From positions 2,294,001-2,358,000 of the forward strand of contig JAQJZZ010000011.1 of assembly GCA_030077755.1 (NCBI GenBank): 64,000 nucleotides of DNA, in the 5' to 3' direction. The notes under the pieces are model-generated. The model saw only the letters and a list, made by a program, of their open reading frames with translations, searched no databases and was not told the DNA's origin. Source of the DNA: Filosporella fistucella. Lineage: Eukaryota; Ascomycota; Leotiomycetes; Helotiales. Positions 1 to 12,141 of the stretch are shown here, one piece after another. The position numbers and the translations under genes were made by a program. How positions within the stretch are numbered: position 1 is the first letter of the stretch; each line of letters opens with the position of its first letter.

Positions 1-170
1 GACTTCGACACATTGTTCATCACATCAGCTCAAGACCCAGGTGGTGAAGCCGAAGACGAGGGTGGGAATCTCTTTTCTTACCGAGATAATAAAGCCAAAG
101 GCGCAGCGAAGAATGAGTTCCCGGCATGAGATTCGAAATAGATCTATATTCACCTCTAAGTCTAATTCTG

Positions 171-1243
171 TCAAGCAAACGCGTCCTTCAGCGTCTCTAC
201 CATAAAAGTAATTGTGTCTCTTCCCTGCTGCAACGCCCCATCCATTGCTAAAAACGGATGTGGCATCCCTTTCATGATTTTCAAATCAGCTTCCACACCC
301 GCACGCCTCAGTTTCTCAGCATAAGCCTCCCCCTCACTTCTCAGCACATCCAATTCTCCGACCACGACGAGGGCCTTAGGTTGCTGTGCCCATCCATCCG
401 GATACAACAAAGGCGAACTCTCTGGCTCAGCCCATCTCTTCGGATCGGGTAAATAATGTTTTCTATACCATAGCATCTTGAGCGCTGGCAGTGCGGGGGT
501 GAATTCGTTTTCTCTCCAGGAGAGTGTGTTGGAGGTATCAGCTGTGTTGTCCGTGACTGGTACGATGAGCAATTGGACGAGAAATTTCGGGATTATGGAT
601 GGAGCAGAGAGAGCTTTATGACACATGATCGCAGCAAGGTTTCCCCCTGCGGAAGAACCCCCTATAGCTACTCTCGAAAGATCGAGAGAGAGGAGTGTTG
701 AAGCTGTAGATTTGAGCCAGAGGAGAGCTTCCCAAGAATCGTGAACTGCTGCGGGGTAGACATTTTCGGGAGCAAGTCTGTATCTTTATCAGTCTCTAAT
801 TCAAAAATAATAGAGGGTAAGATTCACCTATAATCTACTGAAATAACCACACAATCAGCCCTCGCGCACAAATTCGTACAAACCACATTCTCCGTCTCGA
901 TATTTCCCAACACCCAACCCCCACCATGGTAATATACCATGACCGGCCACCCATTCTCCGGCCTCTCAGTCGCAGGCGTAAACACTCTCACTACCACATC
1001 AGGACCTTCAGTCTCTCTTCTCCGTATATTAATATCCTCTGTTTTCCCAACAGGTAACTTTGGGCCACCACCAGGGATCAAGATCCCAGAAGTGCGAGAA
1101 GCAGATACAGGTTGCAGATGTACTTGTTGTTTATCGTAGATATTTTTATTGTAGAAGTCTTTATAGACAGGATCTAGTTTATCGGATATGGAGGGATGGA
1201 GAGGATAGGGTGGTTGAGTGGGGGAGGGAGTAATGGAGCCCAT
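171..1243 (-). CDS. alpha/beta hydrolase, HSL-type esterase/lipase
   Basis: Two exons, complement(171..777, 828..1243), with a 50-nt intron (GTGAAT...ACAG) that joins VDYR to LAPEN in frame; 340 aa. The ATG at 1243 opens a soluble protein with no signal peptide. The oxyanion-hole motif YYHGGGWVLGN is followed by the nucleophile-elbow region GGSSAGG (Ser in G-x-S-A-G-G), and the C-terminal part has DVLRSEGEAYAEKL and HPF, which fit the catalytic Asp and His. This is the hormone-sensitive-lipase/arylacetamide-deacetylase family, about 310-350 aa in fungi, acting on carboxylic esters of small or lipid substrates. The substrate cannot be read from sequence. It lies at the window edge and its nearest neighbour is the lectin/MACPF gene on the same strand, about 0.7 kb away, so no shared pathway is evident. 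Confidence 0.88.
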
Positions 1244-1920
1244 ATCTTAGAATACAAATCTATGAGTTTCATGACAAGGATATCGATTGAAGACAATTAG
1301 AGCATGAGATGTAAAAGTGCGAGGAAAATATACTTGTATACATATTCCGATCCTCGGATTGAGCTGACGATCTTTACGTGCAGAAAAGGTGGGATGTAAC
1401 AGTGCCCAAAAATAAGTGCGAACCTTAAGATAAGAGATGCAGGTGTGCTCGGGATACCTGCAGTGCATTAGGCGCGGGGCGATAAGGTGCTAACACCCGG
1501 GTTTGAGACGCCGCATTGGAGAGGGAGATTGTTGAATGGGAAATGATTTGAGGGATTGGTACCGATGGTTGAGTGTGTTTGTGCTTACAGAACGCAAAGG
1601 AAGAAAGAGTGGGGTGGAAGTTAGTCCATGTATTGTGTACGGTCTGTTTTGCGAAAGCAAATATGCTATACTACCTATGCTAGGTGGGCACTTTTCAAGG
1701 CTTCCTCGGGATATTCAGTTGTACTTATCAGGGTATGTATGTGCAAAGTAGTGAATCGATAATGTTCGCGTGAAGCATGCAACATGCGTGACGTGCGTAC
1801 CGCAGTCTACGCACGCTTCAACACCCTCGATTTTCATTGAAGAGAGGCGGCAACATAAGAACATCATGAAAGCTTACAATTTGAGGAGCACAGAATTCTT
1901 CTTCAATTATATAATCTCGC
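1244..1920. other. intergenic, no gene seen
   Basis: Upstream of the esterase and downstream of the MACPF-lectin gene. Short open frames here lack coding character. A CRE-like TGACGTGCGTA stands near 1791, but nothing ties it to a gene. Confidence 0.5.
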
Positions 1921-4900
1921 CTACTCCACAGCAACCCAAACCCAACAAGAATTATTCTCGTCATCGGTCCAAGGACCACACCCATACTCGAAGCCCTCGA
2001 TCGTCACATTTTTAGCCACCCCTTTGATTCTGAGAGGTTTCTCATATGGCGCATCCAGTAAAGCGAGGGCGATAAATACAGTAGGTATCCTGGAGAATGG
2101 CTCGCCTTCAAAAGTAATAATCCCCGACTTCCATTTATCGCTACGCTTGGCCTCAATCATTCCAGATTTCGCACGATGATTGGATCCGGATTCACTGTTT
2201 GCTCCATACGCCAGCCAACCTACCGTCGCACTCTCGAAATCACGATTGCCCCATGTGCTGACTTTGATATTACAGCTGTCCTCTGTGATGTTGCTTACAT
2301 CTGTCTTGAGCGATCGATATGGGTCCTTCCTACCAGAATAGCCCAAGGCTATCTTGATCCCAGAAAACCATGATACAACTGTTGGTGGGGTGTTGAAGCG
2401 ACGTGCGAAATATGTCTTTTTACTAACTGCCCGCAGCTCGTCGGTTCGAGATTCCCGGAATGTATTGAGGACGCCGGTTTCGAAATGAATATCATTATCT
2501 GGAAGGGCCATCCAATTACTTGCAGGTTGGAAAGCTGTCACTCCACCAGTGGTCGCAGTAATGATATCGAAGGAGGCTGGTGTGACATTCTCGTGACTGA
2601 CAGAAATTCGCACAGGTGTATAAGCTTGATGCTCGACTCGTGTGAGTCCATTAATCACGCGTGGTGGCGAAACATAGGGGATTGGGAACTTGTGGTTCGT
2701 TGCGACACACATATCTTTCTGCGAAGGTTTCCACCCAGGAGGATAGTGGTCCCCACTTTGTACAACTGATGGTGGTTTCCGGAGAGCTAGAGCCTCCTTG
2801 AGAGCTTTCTCCCTTTCAGCAATCTCATTTCGCAGAGCTTGGATTTCGTAGGTGTCACTTTGTGCCCCGTAGTCAAACACTAAGCCAGGACCATTCTCAG
2901 GAGTCTCTATCTCTTGCTTTGATCTATAAAGATCGCCCCAGATCAAGCCCAGCCTGGTAATCCCATTATCTCCAGAGGTATCGCAGCGACCGAAAACCCC
3001 TCTGAATGTCCCTTTCGGGAAAGGGCAGTCCATGTATGTGCTCTTAACGTTAGTATATGAGACCCCGTCTTTGGTGAAGGAAGCATCGGGACCAGGCACA
3101 TTTATATTGGCTTGACCCAACAGTCGGCGGCCACGGTTTGTATAAAGTCTGATTGCTGTGATACGCATGCCACTTTCTTGGGATTGTTCACCACACTCGA
3201 CCGAGGCATTGATGATGCGCTCGCCAGGCTGAAAAGAGCCCAGCTCTTTCACAAAGCCACCCGAATGCTATCGCAAGATTAGTCTCATGTGATTCACAGC
3301 AATCATTATAATTAGGATTCTCACCTTGCCCCTCTTCAGAATAAGCCCATTTTCATATGCAACTTCCATGGAAGCTACGGCCCCCTTCGCGACTTCTACT
3401 CTGATCGACTTCACTTCCCAATCGGGCTGCAGAAACTCCATATTCGTGAAAGCCTCACCAATCTCCGTGGTTCCGATTGCAGAAGTAACCTGAAGATGCA
3501 CGCCAATGCCTGGATTGTCCTCCTTAAGCTTATCAAGTATGGCTTTTTCGTCATCGCTTATATCGCAATCTGTATAAAGGTTCGGGGCAGCAGCAGCTTC
3601 GTCCTGAGCTTCCAGTTCCATCTTATGCTCCTCCTCTGTCTGAGTCTTTGCTATCAGTCTTTTCCCTGAAAGAGGATTGACCACTCGCTGTAATTTTTGC
3701 GGTACTTTAACTCTGGGCAGCCGAGTTTCGAAAACCACCGGGGACTGATAAGGTTCCAGACGATCTTCGTCGGTAGCTAGCATGGGATCTTTTTCGATTA
3801 GATCAACTTCGGTGACGATACGCATCATCTGTCTTCTAATGGTCTTTCGGGCTTCGCTGAGGCCTTTCATAGAAGCCTCAAAGCGTGTTACATCCTCAAC
3901 ATACGGATACATGCCAGTCAGTTTATCTTTTTGTGGAAGTAGTGTCCCTTTCACTATCTCCGATGACGCTGTAACCACATCTGTGGAAAGTCCCTCCTCC
4001 TCGATTGGCCATGGCACGAGTTCCAATACTCTGCTTTGAATGTTGAAGATCTGCTCTCCGAGCCGCTTGTACATGGACTTATAATACATGAATGTATCCA
4101 ACAAAGTGTTTGTATATATCTGGGCATTTTCGTATTGCAATGGTGGATAAGAAGCGGGTCTACGAGCTACGAAGCTTCGCAGGGATTCATATTTCGTAAG
4201 TATGGCATAGGTCCGTTGTGGACAGTCGGCAACAAGGTCAGGAAAGCGCGCAGCTGCTTGCATAAGACTATGTATATCCCATTGCTGCTCCATTGGCTTG
4301 ATCCGGCCGCCACCACACCAGCTGACTTGAATAGTGGTCTCTGTATTTGTGGAAATATTGGACTGAGCAATATTCACATTAGCCTCCGCCGTCACATCGA
4401 CAGTGCCAGTTGTAAAAGCAACTTTTGCTTCTGCTTTGATATCCAGCATTTTTGCCTTATTGAGCACCTTCATGCTCACCAAGGCATTGAACTCTCCGCC
4501 CTCAATGAATCCCGAGATGAAAGAGTCCCCGTAGATGCGTTGGAAACTGTTCTCATCAACAGAACGAATTGGATTGAAAACCAAAGCATCCTTAAAGTTC
4601 AAAGTCTGATTGATAACCTTGACGGAGATGTAAAAGTTAAGATCGCTTTCCTTGAACTTGTCCGAATCCACGAAGGATCCACGGCCAGAACCTCCAACTC
4701 GAGCAGCTTTAATGGATAGAGAACCTGACACACACATATCCTCGGTGACATCGCTCAGTTTGTCGACAAATTTGCTGGTATAGATCACTGTCTGACTGGT
4801 TCCGCGAGGTGCGGTTGGATCGAATGAGAAGTCCTGTTTCTGTTCAGCCATACCGTTGTACCGTTCAATAAGTTCATTCTGTGCTTTGATCATATTGAGG

Positions 4901-5891
4901 TCATCCATGTCTAGTCCTTTAGCCTTGGATGCTGCTGCCTCCTTGGCTGCTTGCCTTATTGCTTCTCGTCGTTCGGCATCAGCCTGCCTCTTCTCCTCTC
5001 TGATTTTTCTCTGCTCGGCTTGCTCTTCAGCTCTACGAACACGTTGCTCCTCTCTTGTTTCTCTATCAAGCTCTTTCTGGTATGCACGCTGCTCTGCGAT
5101 CCGTTCTCTCTCTTCTTGATCCTGCAATCTGCGAGCTGCTTCACTTCTCTCTCTTTCCTCATCGTGGCCATAGCTCGAGAACATCGGCTCAGTGGCTGCT
5201 TTTCCAGGGATATCGAGGCTTTCTGATGATGCCCCAGTGGTTTGTGCATTGCTGGGTGGGCTGTCAGTCTGGCCAATTGTTTCGGTATCGTTCTTTTGAA
5301 AGTCAGTAACGGAACTAGCAGCTAGACAGATTCCCAAAACAGCTTTGGAATTCGCTCGCTGCGTGGAGAAAGTATACGTTAATAAGAAAAAGAGCAAGAG
5401 AATATCTCACAAGATCTTTTGGTACATGTGTGCCTATGAACGTCAATCAACCGCGCCCAATGCTAAAATAATTCTGGTCACTGACCTGAGAGCAACGTAT
5501 CTTCGTTGGACCCCGTTACCTGAGATCTTATAGCCGAGTCATCGCTCGACTCCAAAGCATCAGTTGCTCGCGCATCGATCACCACCTCATTCTGCCGAGT
5601 CCATGCACTAGGCTTCGCAGTCGTTTGCGCAATAATTCGCATAGTCGTGCCGTCATTTGTGATGACATTCTCGGCACGGTTTGGATCAACAACTACGGCG
5701 TCGTCGACGCATATCTGTTGAGTGAACGAGTTGAATCTGCTTGAAATCAGCACGTTGGAAATGATATTTACATGTCAAGGAAAAATCGCAGAGCTTCTTC
5801 GATCCCATTTGCAATACATCACACGAATGCGTAAAGCTTACCCTTGACCCAATCGCATGGCATTATTGTAGGGCGCCAAGAGAAGAGACAT
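1921..5891 (-). CDS. MACPF-like protein with coiled coil, jacalin-like and H-type lectin domains
   Basis: Four exons, complement(1921..3267, 3325..5358, 5520..5736, 5842..5891), all phase-consistent; about 1215 aa. The start is the ATG at 5891 (MSLLLAPYNNAMRLGQG), since the larger frames have no ATG of their own. Visible order: N-terminal segment; a Glu/Arg/Lys-rich heptad-like coiled coil at about 150-245; a MACPF-like region whose signature YGDSFISGFIEGG (about 365-377) matches the family pattern Y-G-T-H-[FY]-x6-GG; a helical, Tyr-rich linker; a jacalin-like beta-prism around 715-860; then one or two H-type lectin repeats (FNTPPTVVSWFSGIKIA and FSRIPTVFIALALLD) to the end. There is no signal peptide, so it may act inside the cell or be released on lysis. 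MACPF proteins insert into membranes as oligomers and lectins usually supply the receptor; pore formation here is inferred. A second MACPF-like gene lies 0.7 kb upstream on the same strand. Confidence 0.8.
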
Positions 5892-6605
5892 TCTGGCGAG
5901 AAAATCTTTCAGATATCAGAAAATTGATAGATTGATACGCCCATCAATTCGAAAAGTCGAATGTTACATACTCCATTCAGTGAGGCACGGATAATGAATG
6001 GAAACATTAGAGTCTAATCAAACTAATGGCAGATGTTTTTCCGGCAATTTGAGACACCATATGCAAATCTCACTCATGGCGAGCTAGATTTTCCGATATA
6101 GCGTTGTGCAGTGTGTCACATAAGTCGACTCAACCTGCCCTGGAGCAGAGGTTCACGGGACACTCCGCACGAAATTTTGACCTTTGCAAGCCTGTTAGAT
6201 GACGGAATCTGAACTTTGCTCAGCTCTGGGGTAACGTGGGAGATCTCCGATGCAAACAAGACGCCACATCGCTCTGTCTTGGTAACATTTTGCTAGTTCA
6301 TATGCGGCTTCTCCTAAATAAGTGAGATTGCATAGGAGAAACATGTTCATGCCCAAGGTTATGATTGAGCGACATTTGTTTTTTGATAGCTGATTCAGAA
6401 TAGCTTTCAACCAACATAAAAGAAAGCTGTCATGCCTGCCTACGCGCCTGCCCGGTAACTCGTATTTTCCTGAAAATCGTTCACGACGACTATTCGCCCT
6501 TCTGGATTCCCGCGTACGGCCCGAACCGTGTCCAAATTGTGTCTTCTTGCAGAGTGGCAGTAACGTTTTTTTTTAAGACATTCAGACCAAATATCTCAGA
6601 CGTGT
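5892..6605. other. intergenic, promoter of MACPF-lectin gene
   Basis: Separates the two MACPF-like genes, both on the minus strand. Short frames such as 6195-6410 show no family resemblance. I see no repeats or clear core promoter element. Confidence 0.4.
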
Positions 6606-7962
6606 CTATCGAAGAGAGACACGATAATTATTAGCGAATCGAAACCCCCGAATCATACGAGGCAATTTCATCCCAATTACTGTTTGGCACTCTTTCCAGT
6701 TCGTGAGTTTGGTGGTATGAATGACAAATGTCTGGATTGATCTGTAGATCTTGTAATGCCTGTTGTGCTGTGGAACCCGGTTCATGACGTGTTGTGCAAG
6801 CCACTCCTTCAGCTTAGATAGTCCCATCTCAATGATTGGCCCATTATGAAAGCTATCGCAGAAGGATAGCATTCGCTACCGATTGTCAGGTACCAGCTAG
6901 ACAGCGTGTCCCTCGAATCTCCATTGTGATACATCCCGAATGCCACTCATAGGGAGCAGCATGAGCTCGACGACAGTACCGGCTTTGGTCATGGCATCGC
7001 ACTGTATACCATCTAAGAGCTGCCCGTCGAAAAGTCCTAAGTCATCCAGCGCGTCTTCAACTCGATCGAGGATGCGCTGGGAATGGTTGAGTATTGCCTC
7101 AGCCTCAAACTTGACAGCATCAACGCCGTCTCCGTCTGTGGTAATATCCCAAGTGCTGCCACTCAGAGTATCGTATCCAGATAGTCTCAATGATTTATTT
7201 GAGTTGAGAGCGGAAAAATTATTGCTCCAAGTTTTGCTTTCCTCGGCCAACAGCACATCCACGGTTACCGTCACGCTGGTATTTTCAGTCTCCTTGGTTC
7301 GAGAACTGGCACTACTTAAGAGCATTCCAGTCTCACCTCCAATTCGATAACCTGCGAGATAGTAATCGCCATAGCGTTGACAAAATGCTTCGTATCCACC
7401 GCCATTCTTGATCGTGACGATGGCGTCCTCCGTCAGACAGGGCGATTGTTCTAGCTTAACATGTGCAGATGTGACACTGCAATGAATAGATGTTTTCTCG
7501 GACTGGCTCCACCAGTCAGGTTTTGCGAAGCTGGGAGATGAGGATTTGGCTCACATCTTTATTTTCTACCACATTCTTGTCGTAGGTGCCTTTGACTGAG
7601 ACAGAAGCAATGAATGGGATACCAACACCGACTCCAAGACCCAAGCTCAGGTGATCCCCTGTTTCGCATTCGCGTGAAGTGTTCACCGACCTGTAAGTCG
7701 CGCTGGTGCCTCGTTCACGGCTCAAGATCGTTGGCATCATGTGAAGATCCGAGAGCACGAAAGGCGTTTCTCCATCAAGCCAGGGACTTTCAGTCTTGGA
7801 GCTTTGCAGGCTTGACTTGTAGCAAGTGCCTAGAGGCACATACTGTCGACCCCATGGTAGGACGATGGGTAGATTATGTGCTGCTTGGCGCACGATAGCG
7901 TTGTCTTCCGCGTCTATTCCTACGGAATTGTGCACATTGGAAGGTTCTGTAGTATCGGACAT
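6606..7962 (-). CDS. MACPF-like domain protein
   Basis: Three exons, complement(6606..6875, 6933..7502, 7555..7962), 415 aa from the ATG at 7962. Introns are 52 nt (GTGAGC...CCAG) and 57 nt (GTATCA...GTAG, with a CTGAC branch point). The second intron removes two in-frame TAG codons, and the frame after it reads as coding to its end (IRGFRFANNYRVSLR), which supports the model. A Gly/Val-rich stretch (LGLGVGVGIPF) leads into a YDKNVVENKD segment, and the MACPF-like signature YGDYYLAGYRIGG lies at about 180-192, matching the one in the downstream gene. There is no coiled coil, no lectin tail and no signal peptide. It is probably a single-domain pore-former-like paralogue or partner of the 1.2-kilo-residue lectin protein; cooperation is inferred from adjacency and the shared motif only. 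Confidence 0.75.
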
Positions 7963-9583
7963 TGTGTAGCATCAGCCGCTGAAATGAATCGTTTCCTGTC
8001 GAGAAGGGTAGCTTAAATGACCGTCGGCCAGTGAGGATAAGTAGGCAATGCGAAGACGGTGTACCGCAAATCGGTACTTGCCTGCATCATCGGGTCTCAC
8101 AATATGGCTGCGTGAAGAACAGCTTGAGACAAAGCTAAGAGGCGGGATGATAATGATAGTATTCATTGAAATGAGCTAAATGCTTCTCTGTGTAGACGTG
8201 ATTGCGTGCAGGCGGGAGGCGTTTGGGGTAAACAGATGGACTTCGTGCAATGGAAGTTTAAGATTGAACAATTGAACCCCATGGAAATGTCGAAAGGTCA
8301 GCGAGGAACCTATCTCCCTAGTTACCTAGAGGAGGTACCTAGTAATCGCCCAATCTCCTGCCTTGACAGCCTCAAGCGGCCTGGGCCAAGACCATATTGC
8401 GCTGCGAAACGACAGCCACAGGCTACTACGCCTAGCGATGATGATCATATTTACGACGCCTGCTTCAACACTTTTGTCTTTCTTTCTGCCATCCTTCTTG
8501 TGCAACAGCCAAACAACCAAGCGAGTAGCAAACTCCCCGTTCGAGGAATCGAGACGCATTGAAGCATTGAAGCATGCCGGGCGGCCATGATTTGTATTTA
8601 TCCCTCCAGGATTTGATCAAGGATAATCGCTTGAGGGCAATAAAGATGTCCTGCTGTGTTCGGCTTAAAGGAATTACTTGCGCTTTGCTGTGCTGGAGTC
8701 AATCCCAAGAGAGATGTATCATAGAAGCTTCGCATTTCACTCTTCCAAGGCATGTTTCAGACGCTAGCTTTCTATCGTGATGACAGGCGCGCAGTTGAAC
8801 CAATAGCAAGTGCATAGGGTCAAGGAACCCATCTCAGTCAGGTATATAAGCCTCTGAGACTGATGCCGTCTACATCTGTCTGCAAATCATGCCTTCGCCC
8901 GAAGAAATGATCATTTTTGTTCATCCGAGTTGCGAGATTAAAGTGGGGGCTCATGAAGCTAGAATGCGATGCTTGTCTGTCTGTTGTGTCGAATGACCAA
9001 ACGAGGTAAACCCCCAACGATCTCATATCAAAATAATATACACAACATCTTTCTCAACAGCCGTATATCAAAGCGCATATGAGGCCCAGTTTCATGAGGC
9101 ATAGTTGTTTGATTGCTTGATCGTCGAATCACTTAGGCTCAGCTTCTAGCATCAACATAACGTTGTAGTGGGTCATTTCAAAGTTAGGGGCCGCACTTTG
9201 CTTCGAAAACAATTTGCATTATTGTAGTTGTATAAGAGATGAGCATTTGACTCTAACATATCTGAACTTTATGTTGCTATTTCACTTTTTTCTATTCAGT
9301 TGTTTTGCTTGCTACCTTCCACCCTCGGAGATTCCCACAATTATCTTGCTCCACAAATAAATAGGCTCCTCCAGCGCTGCCCCATTGAAATTTAAGGCAT
9401 CATAGGAACACTTTCAAATGGCCAAACCTGACGCATATCGGTGTGAAGCAGAATTAGGAACCGTTCTGAAGAGTGGGATGTTGCGCATAAGTAGTAGCTC
9501 TCACCCAGGTCAAGCCAAACTGATATCTCCAGTATTCACGTCAGATTGAGCATCAAGCTTGTCATAGCAGAAAATCAGAAACC
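7963..9583. other. intergenic 1.6 kb, no gene supported
   Basis: Divergent spacer between the second MACPF-like gene (-) and CTP synthase (+). A TATATAAG box lies near 8840. The open frames here (for example 8206-8562) are of unbiased composition and overlap one another on both strands. I see no repeat or RNA gene. Confidence 0.4.
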
Positions 9584-11782
9584 ATGAAGTACGTTCTAGT
9601 TTCTGGAGGTATGTGTTTTCAATACCATGGAGGATATCTCCAAGTCGAATACTAACTTCTTACTAGGTGTGATCAGTGGAGTTGGGAAAGGCATAATAGG
9701 TATGTTGTGTCGACATTATTATTTTTTGGATATTGACTGCCATGCAGCATCCAGTACTGGCCTGCTTCTCAAAACCATGGGACTGAAGGTTACCATGATG
9801 AAAATCGATCCCTACATGAATGTAGATGCTGGAACAATGGCGCCAACGGAACATGGGGAAGTCTTCGTGCTCGACGATGGTGGGGAGACTGACCTGGATC
9901 TTGGCAACTACGAGCGATATCTGAACATCACATTGACTCGAGACAACAACATCACAACTGGCAAGATCTACCAACATGTTATTGAGCGTGAGAGACGCGG
10001 AGACTATCTAGGCAAAACTGTGCAGATTATCCCTCATCTCACAAATGCATTGCAGGATTGGTTTGAAAGAGTCGCAAGAATTCCTGTAGATGATCAGGGG
10101 GTGCCTGATATTTGTGTCATTGAATTGTAAGTTTCAATGTCAGTTCAGCATTTGGCAACTCGGATCTGTCTATGGATATACGAGATCTGACCATCACGAC
10201 CAGGGGAGGGACCGTCGGAGACATTGAGAATGCGCCTTTTGCTGAAGCGCTACGTCAGTTGAGAACACGGGTAGGGAAGGGGAATTTTCTTCACATCCAC
10301 GTCTCCATGATTCCAGTCATCAACGAGGAGCAAAAAACAAAACCTACTCAGCAGGCTATTAAAGTAGTTCGTGGAATTGGCTTATATCCAGATTTGGTGG
10401 GTTTCAAATGAACAAGCCGACATCCCGGAAAGATTGGCTGATGTATCCAGATTGCATGCCGTTGTAAAGACCAGCTGAAACAATCCACAATTGGTAAGTA
10501 AAGTTTTCAAGGTGTCTGAAGCAGGGCAGTGAGGTCGAAACTTGCTACAATTATAACTCAAGAGGACCATTCATCATGGCGATTCTAACAGCCAGAACAG
10601 AAAAAGTTGCAATGTTCTGCCAAGTCGATCCTGAACAAGTAATTGCTGTCCACGACGTTGCCTCCGTCTATCACGTTCCTCACATTCTGCAAAAGCAGGG
10701 ATTGATCACGTCTCTTGGCAGACTTCTCAATCTGGATTGTCTTGATATTTCTCCCGACTTGGTCATAAAAGGTGCCAGAATTTGGGAATCCTGGGTCGCC
10801 AGTACATCTCTCGAAGACCTTGAGAAAACCGTCACCATTGCGCTTGTGGGAAAGTATACCAACTTCGCGGATTCATACATGTCGTACATCAAGTCCCTAC
10901 AACATTGCGCTATGGCATGCAAGCATAATTTGAACCTGGTAATGGTTGATTCATCCCATCTTGAGCAAACCAGTAAGACGTCTATGCCGGCAGAATATGA
11001 TCAAGCTTGGCGGAATGTCCAAACCGCTGGTGGAATACTAATTCCAGGAGGATTCGGAAAAAGAGGAACGGAAGGGATGATAGCAGCCGCGCAATGGGCC
11101 CGAATAAACAAGAAGCCATTCCTGGGAATCTGTTTGGGTATGCAAATTGCTGTCATCGAGTATGCCCGCAATGTGTGCAACTTGAAGGGTGCCAATTCAG
11201 CAGAACGTAAGTGCACTGAAATTTGTTGTCATAAGATCTTAACTAATTCCACGTTCTCATAGTAGACAAGAAAACTCCACATCCGGTGATTGTCTTCATG
11301 CCCGAGATTGATCGGGAGACGTTAGGAGGTACGATGCGACTAGGAAGCAGACCAACCCATTTCCAACCAGGAACGAAATGGAGTAAGATTCGAGGCTTAT
11401 ACAGTGCGGCTCAATCTAAGAATCGTGAATCGATGGTAGAGAAAGACGAATTGATAATTTACGAGCGCCATCGACATCGATATGAGGTCAACCCCTCATA
11501 TGTCTCCACTCTAGAAGATCACGGACTTCAATTTGTTGGGAAGGACGACAAGGGAGAGCGCATGGAGATCGTTGAGTTGAAAGATCATCCTTGGTTTGTC
11601 GGAGTACAATATCATCCGGAGTACCTGAGTAAGGTTCTGAAACCTAGTATACCATATTTGGGATTTGTGGCGGCCAGCCTTGGAAATTGTGGGTTTTTCT
11701 TGTCTTGAATGACATGATTTTTGCACTCATGGATATCACTGACCTTTTCTCACTAGTGACTATGGCATCAACTATTCTGTAG
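9584..11782 (+). CDS. URA7: CTP synthase (glutamine-hydrolysing)
   Basis: Eight exons: 9584..9608, 9667..9699, 9748..10126, 10204..10396, 10451..10493, 10601..11206, 11263..11688, 11757..11782; total 576 aa, normal for a eukaryotic CTP synthase. It makes CTP from UTP, ATP and glutamine in the cytosol. N-terminal synthetase: [18 protein letters not shown] (P-loop), [23 protein letters not shown] (about 141-150). C-terminal class I glutaminase: oxyanion loop GGFGKRG, nucleophile GICLGMQ with Cys402, and His534-Pro-Glu536. Two internal introns (10397-10450 and 10494-10600) recover the conserved IACRCK...[12 protein letters not shown] stretch that otherwise looks broken, so the gene is intact. 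Some normally conserved positions differ ([19 protein letters not shown]), which suggests a divergent copy. Its MACPF/HET neighbourhood is unusual for a housekeeping gene. Symbol given by family; ortholog or extra paralogue is not resolved. Confidence 0.92.
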
Positions 11783-12141
11783 AACTAATTTTAGGAGGGT
11801 CGTGGCTAACGATGGGGTTAGACTTGCTTTGAGATTTATAGATCTCGTCCCTCGTCTGCCGTGGTCTTTTCTAATAGATACCGCCCCCTCTGAATTGTTC
11901 GTGTGCCTAGAAGAATTCTTTTAGTATATTCCAATAATTCTCGTCCGTGCCAATCAAACAAGCCTACTTCTACTGAAGCGGAACCAATCAACCCACCCCT
12001 GCTGCCTGATCAGGGAGTTGATAACAGGACGAGGCTGTGAGCTAGTGACGGTCAACCTCCTCTCAAAATTCGGTCATTTATTTTATTTTATCCTGTGTTG
12101 ACACTTGAGTTGTCATCACAATCTCAGAAATTTTGGTCGAA
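11783..12141. promoter_or_regulatory. spacer and promoter of HET gene
   Basis: Between two plus-strand genes. A T/A tract (TTTATTTTATTTTATCC, about 12077-12093) sits about 50 bp before the HET start codon. No motif can be assigned to a factor. Confidence 0.3.

Noticed and set aside
4036..4719. 227-codon frame on the plus strand inside the MACPF-lectin gene
   Set aside because: It is the antisense shadow of a well-supported exon.
6876..6899. Second MACPF-like gene ending at TAG 6897
   Set aside because: A 57-nt in-phase intron with CTGAC branch point removes both TAGs and joins a further 90-codon exon with clear coding character.
10411..10600. CTP synthase taken as a pseudogene with a stop and gap
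   Set aside because: Two canonical introns restore the conserved sequence in phase, so the gene is intact.
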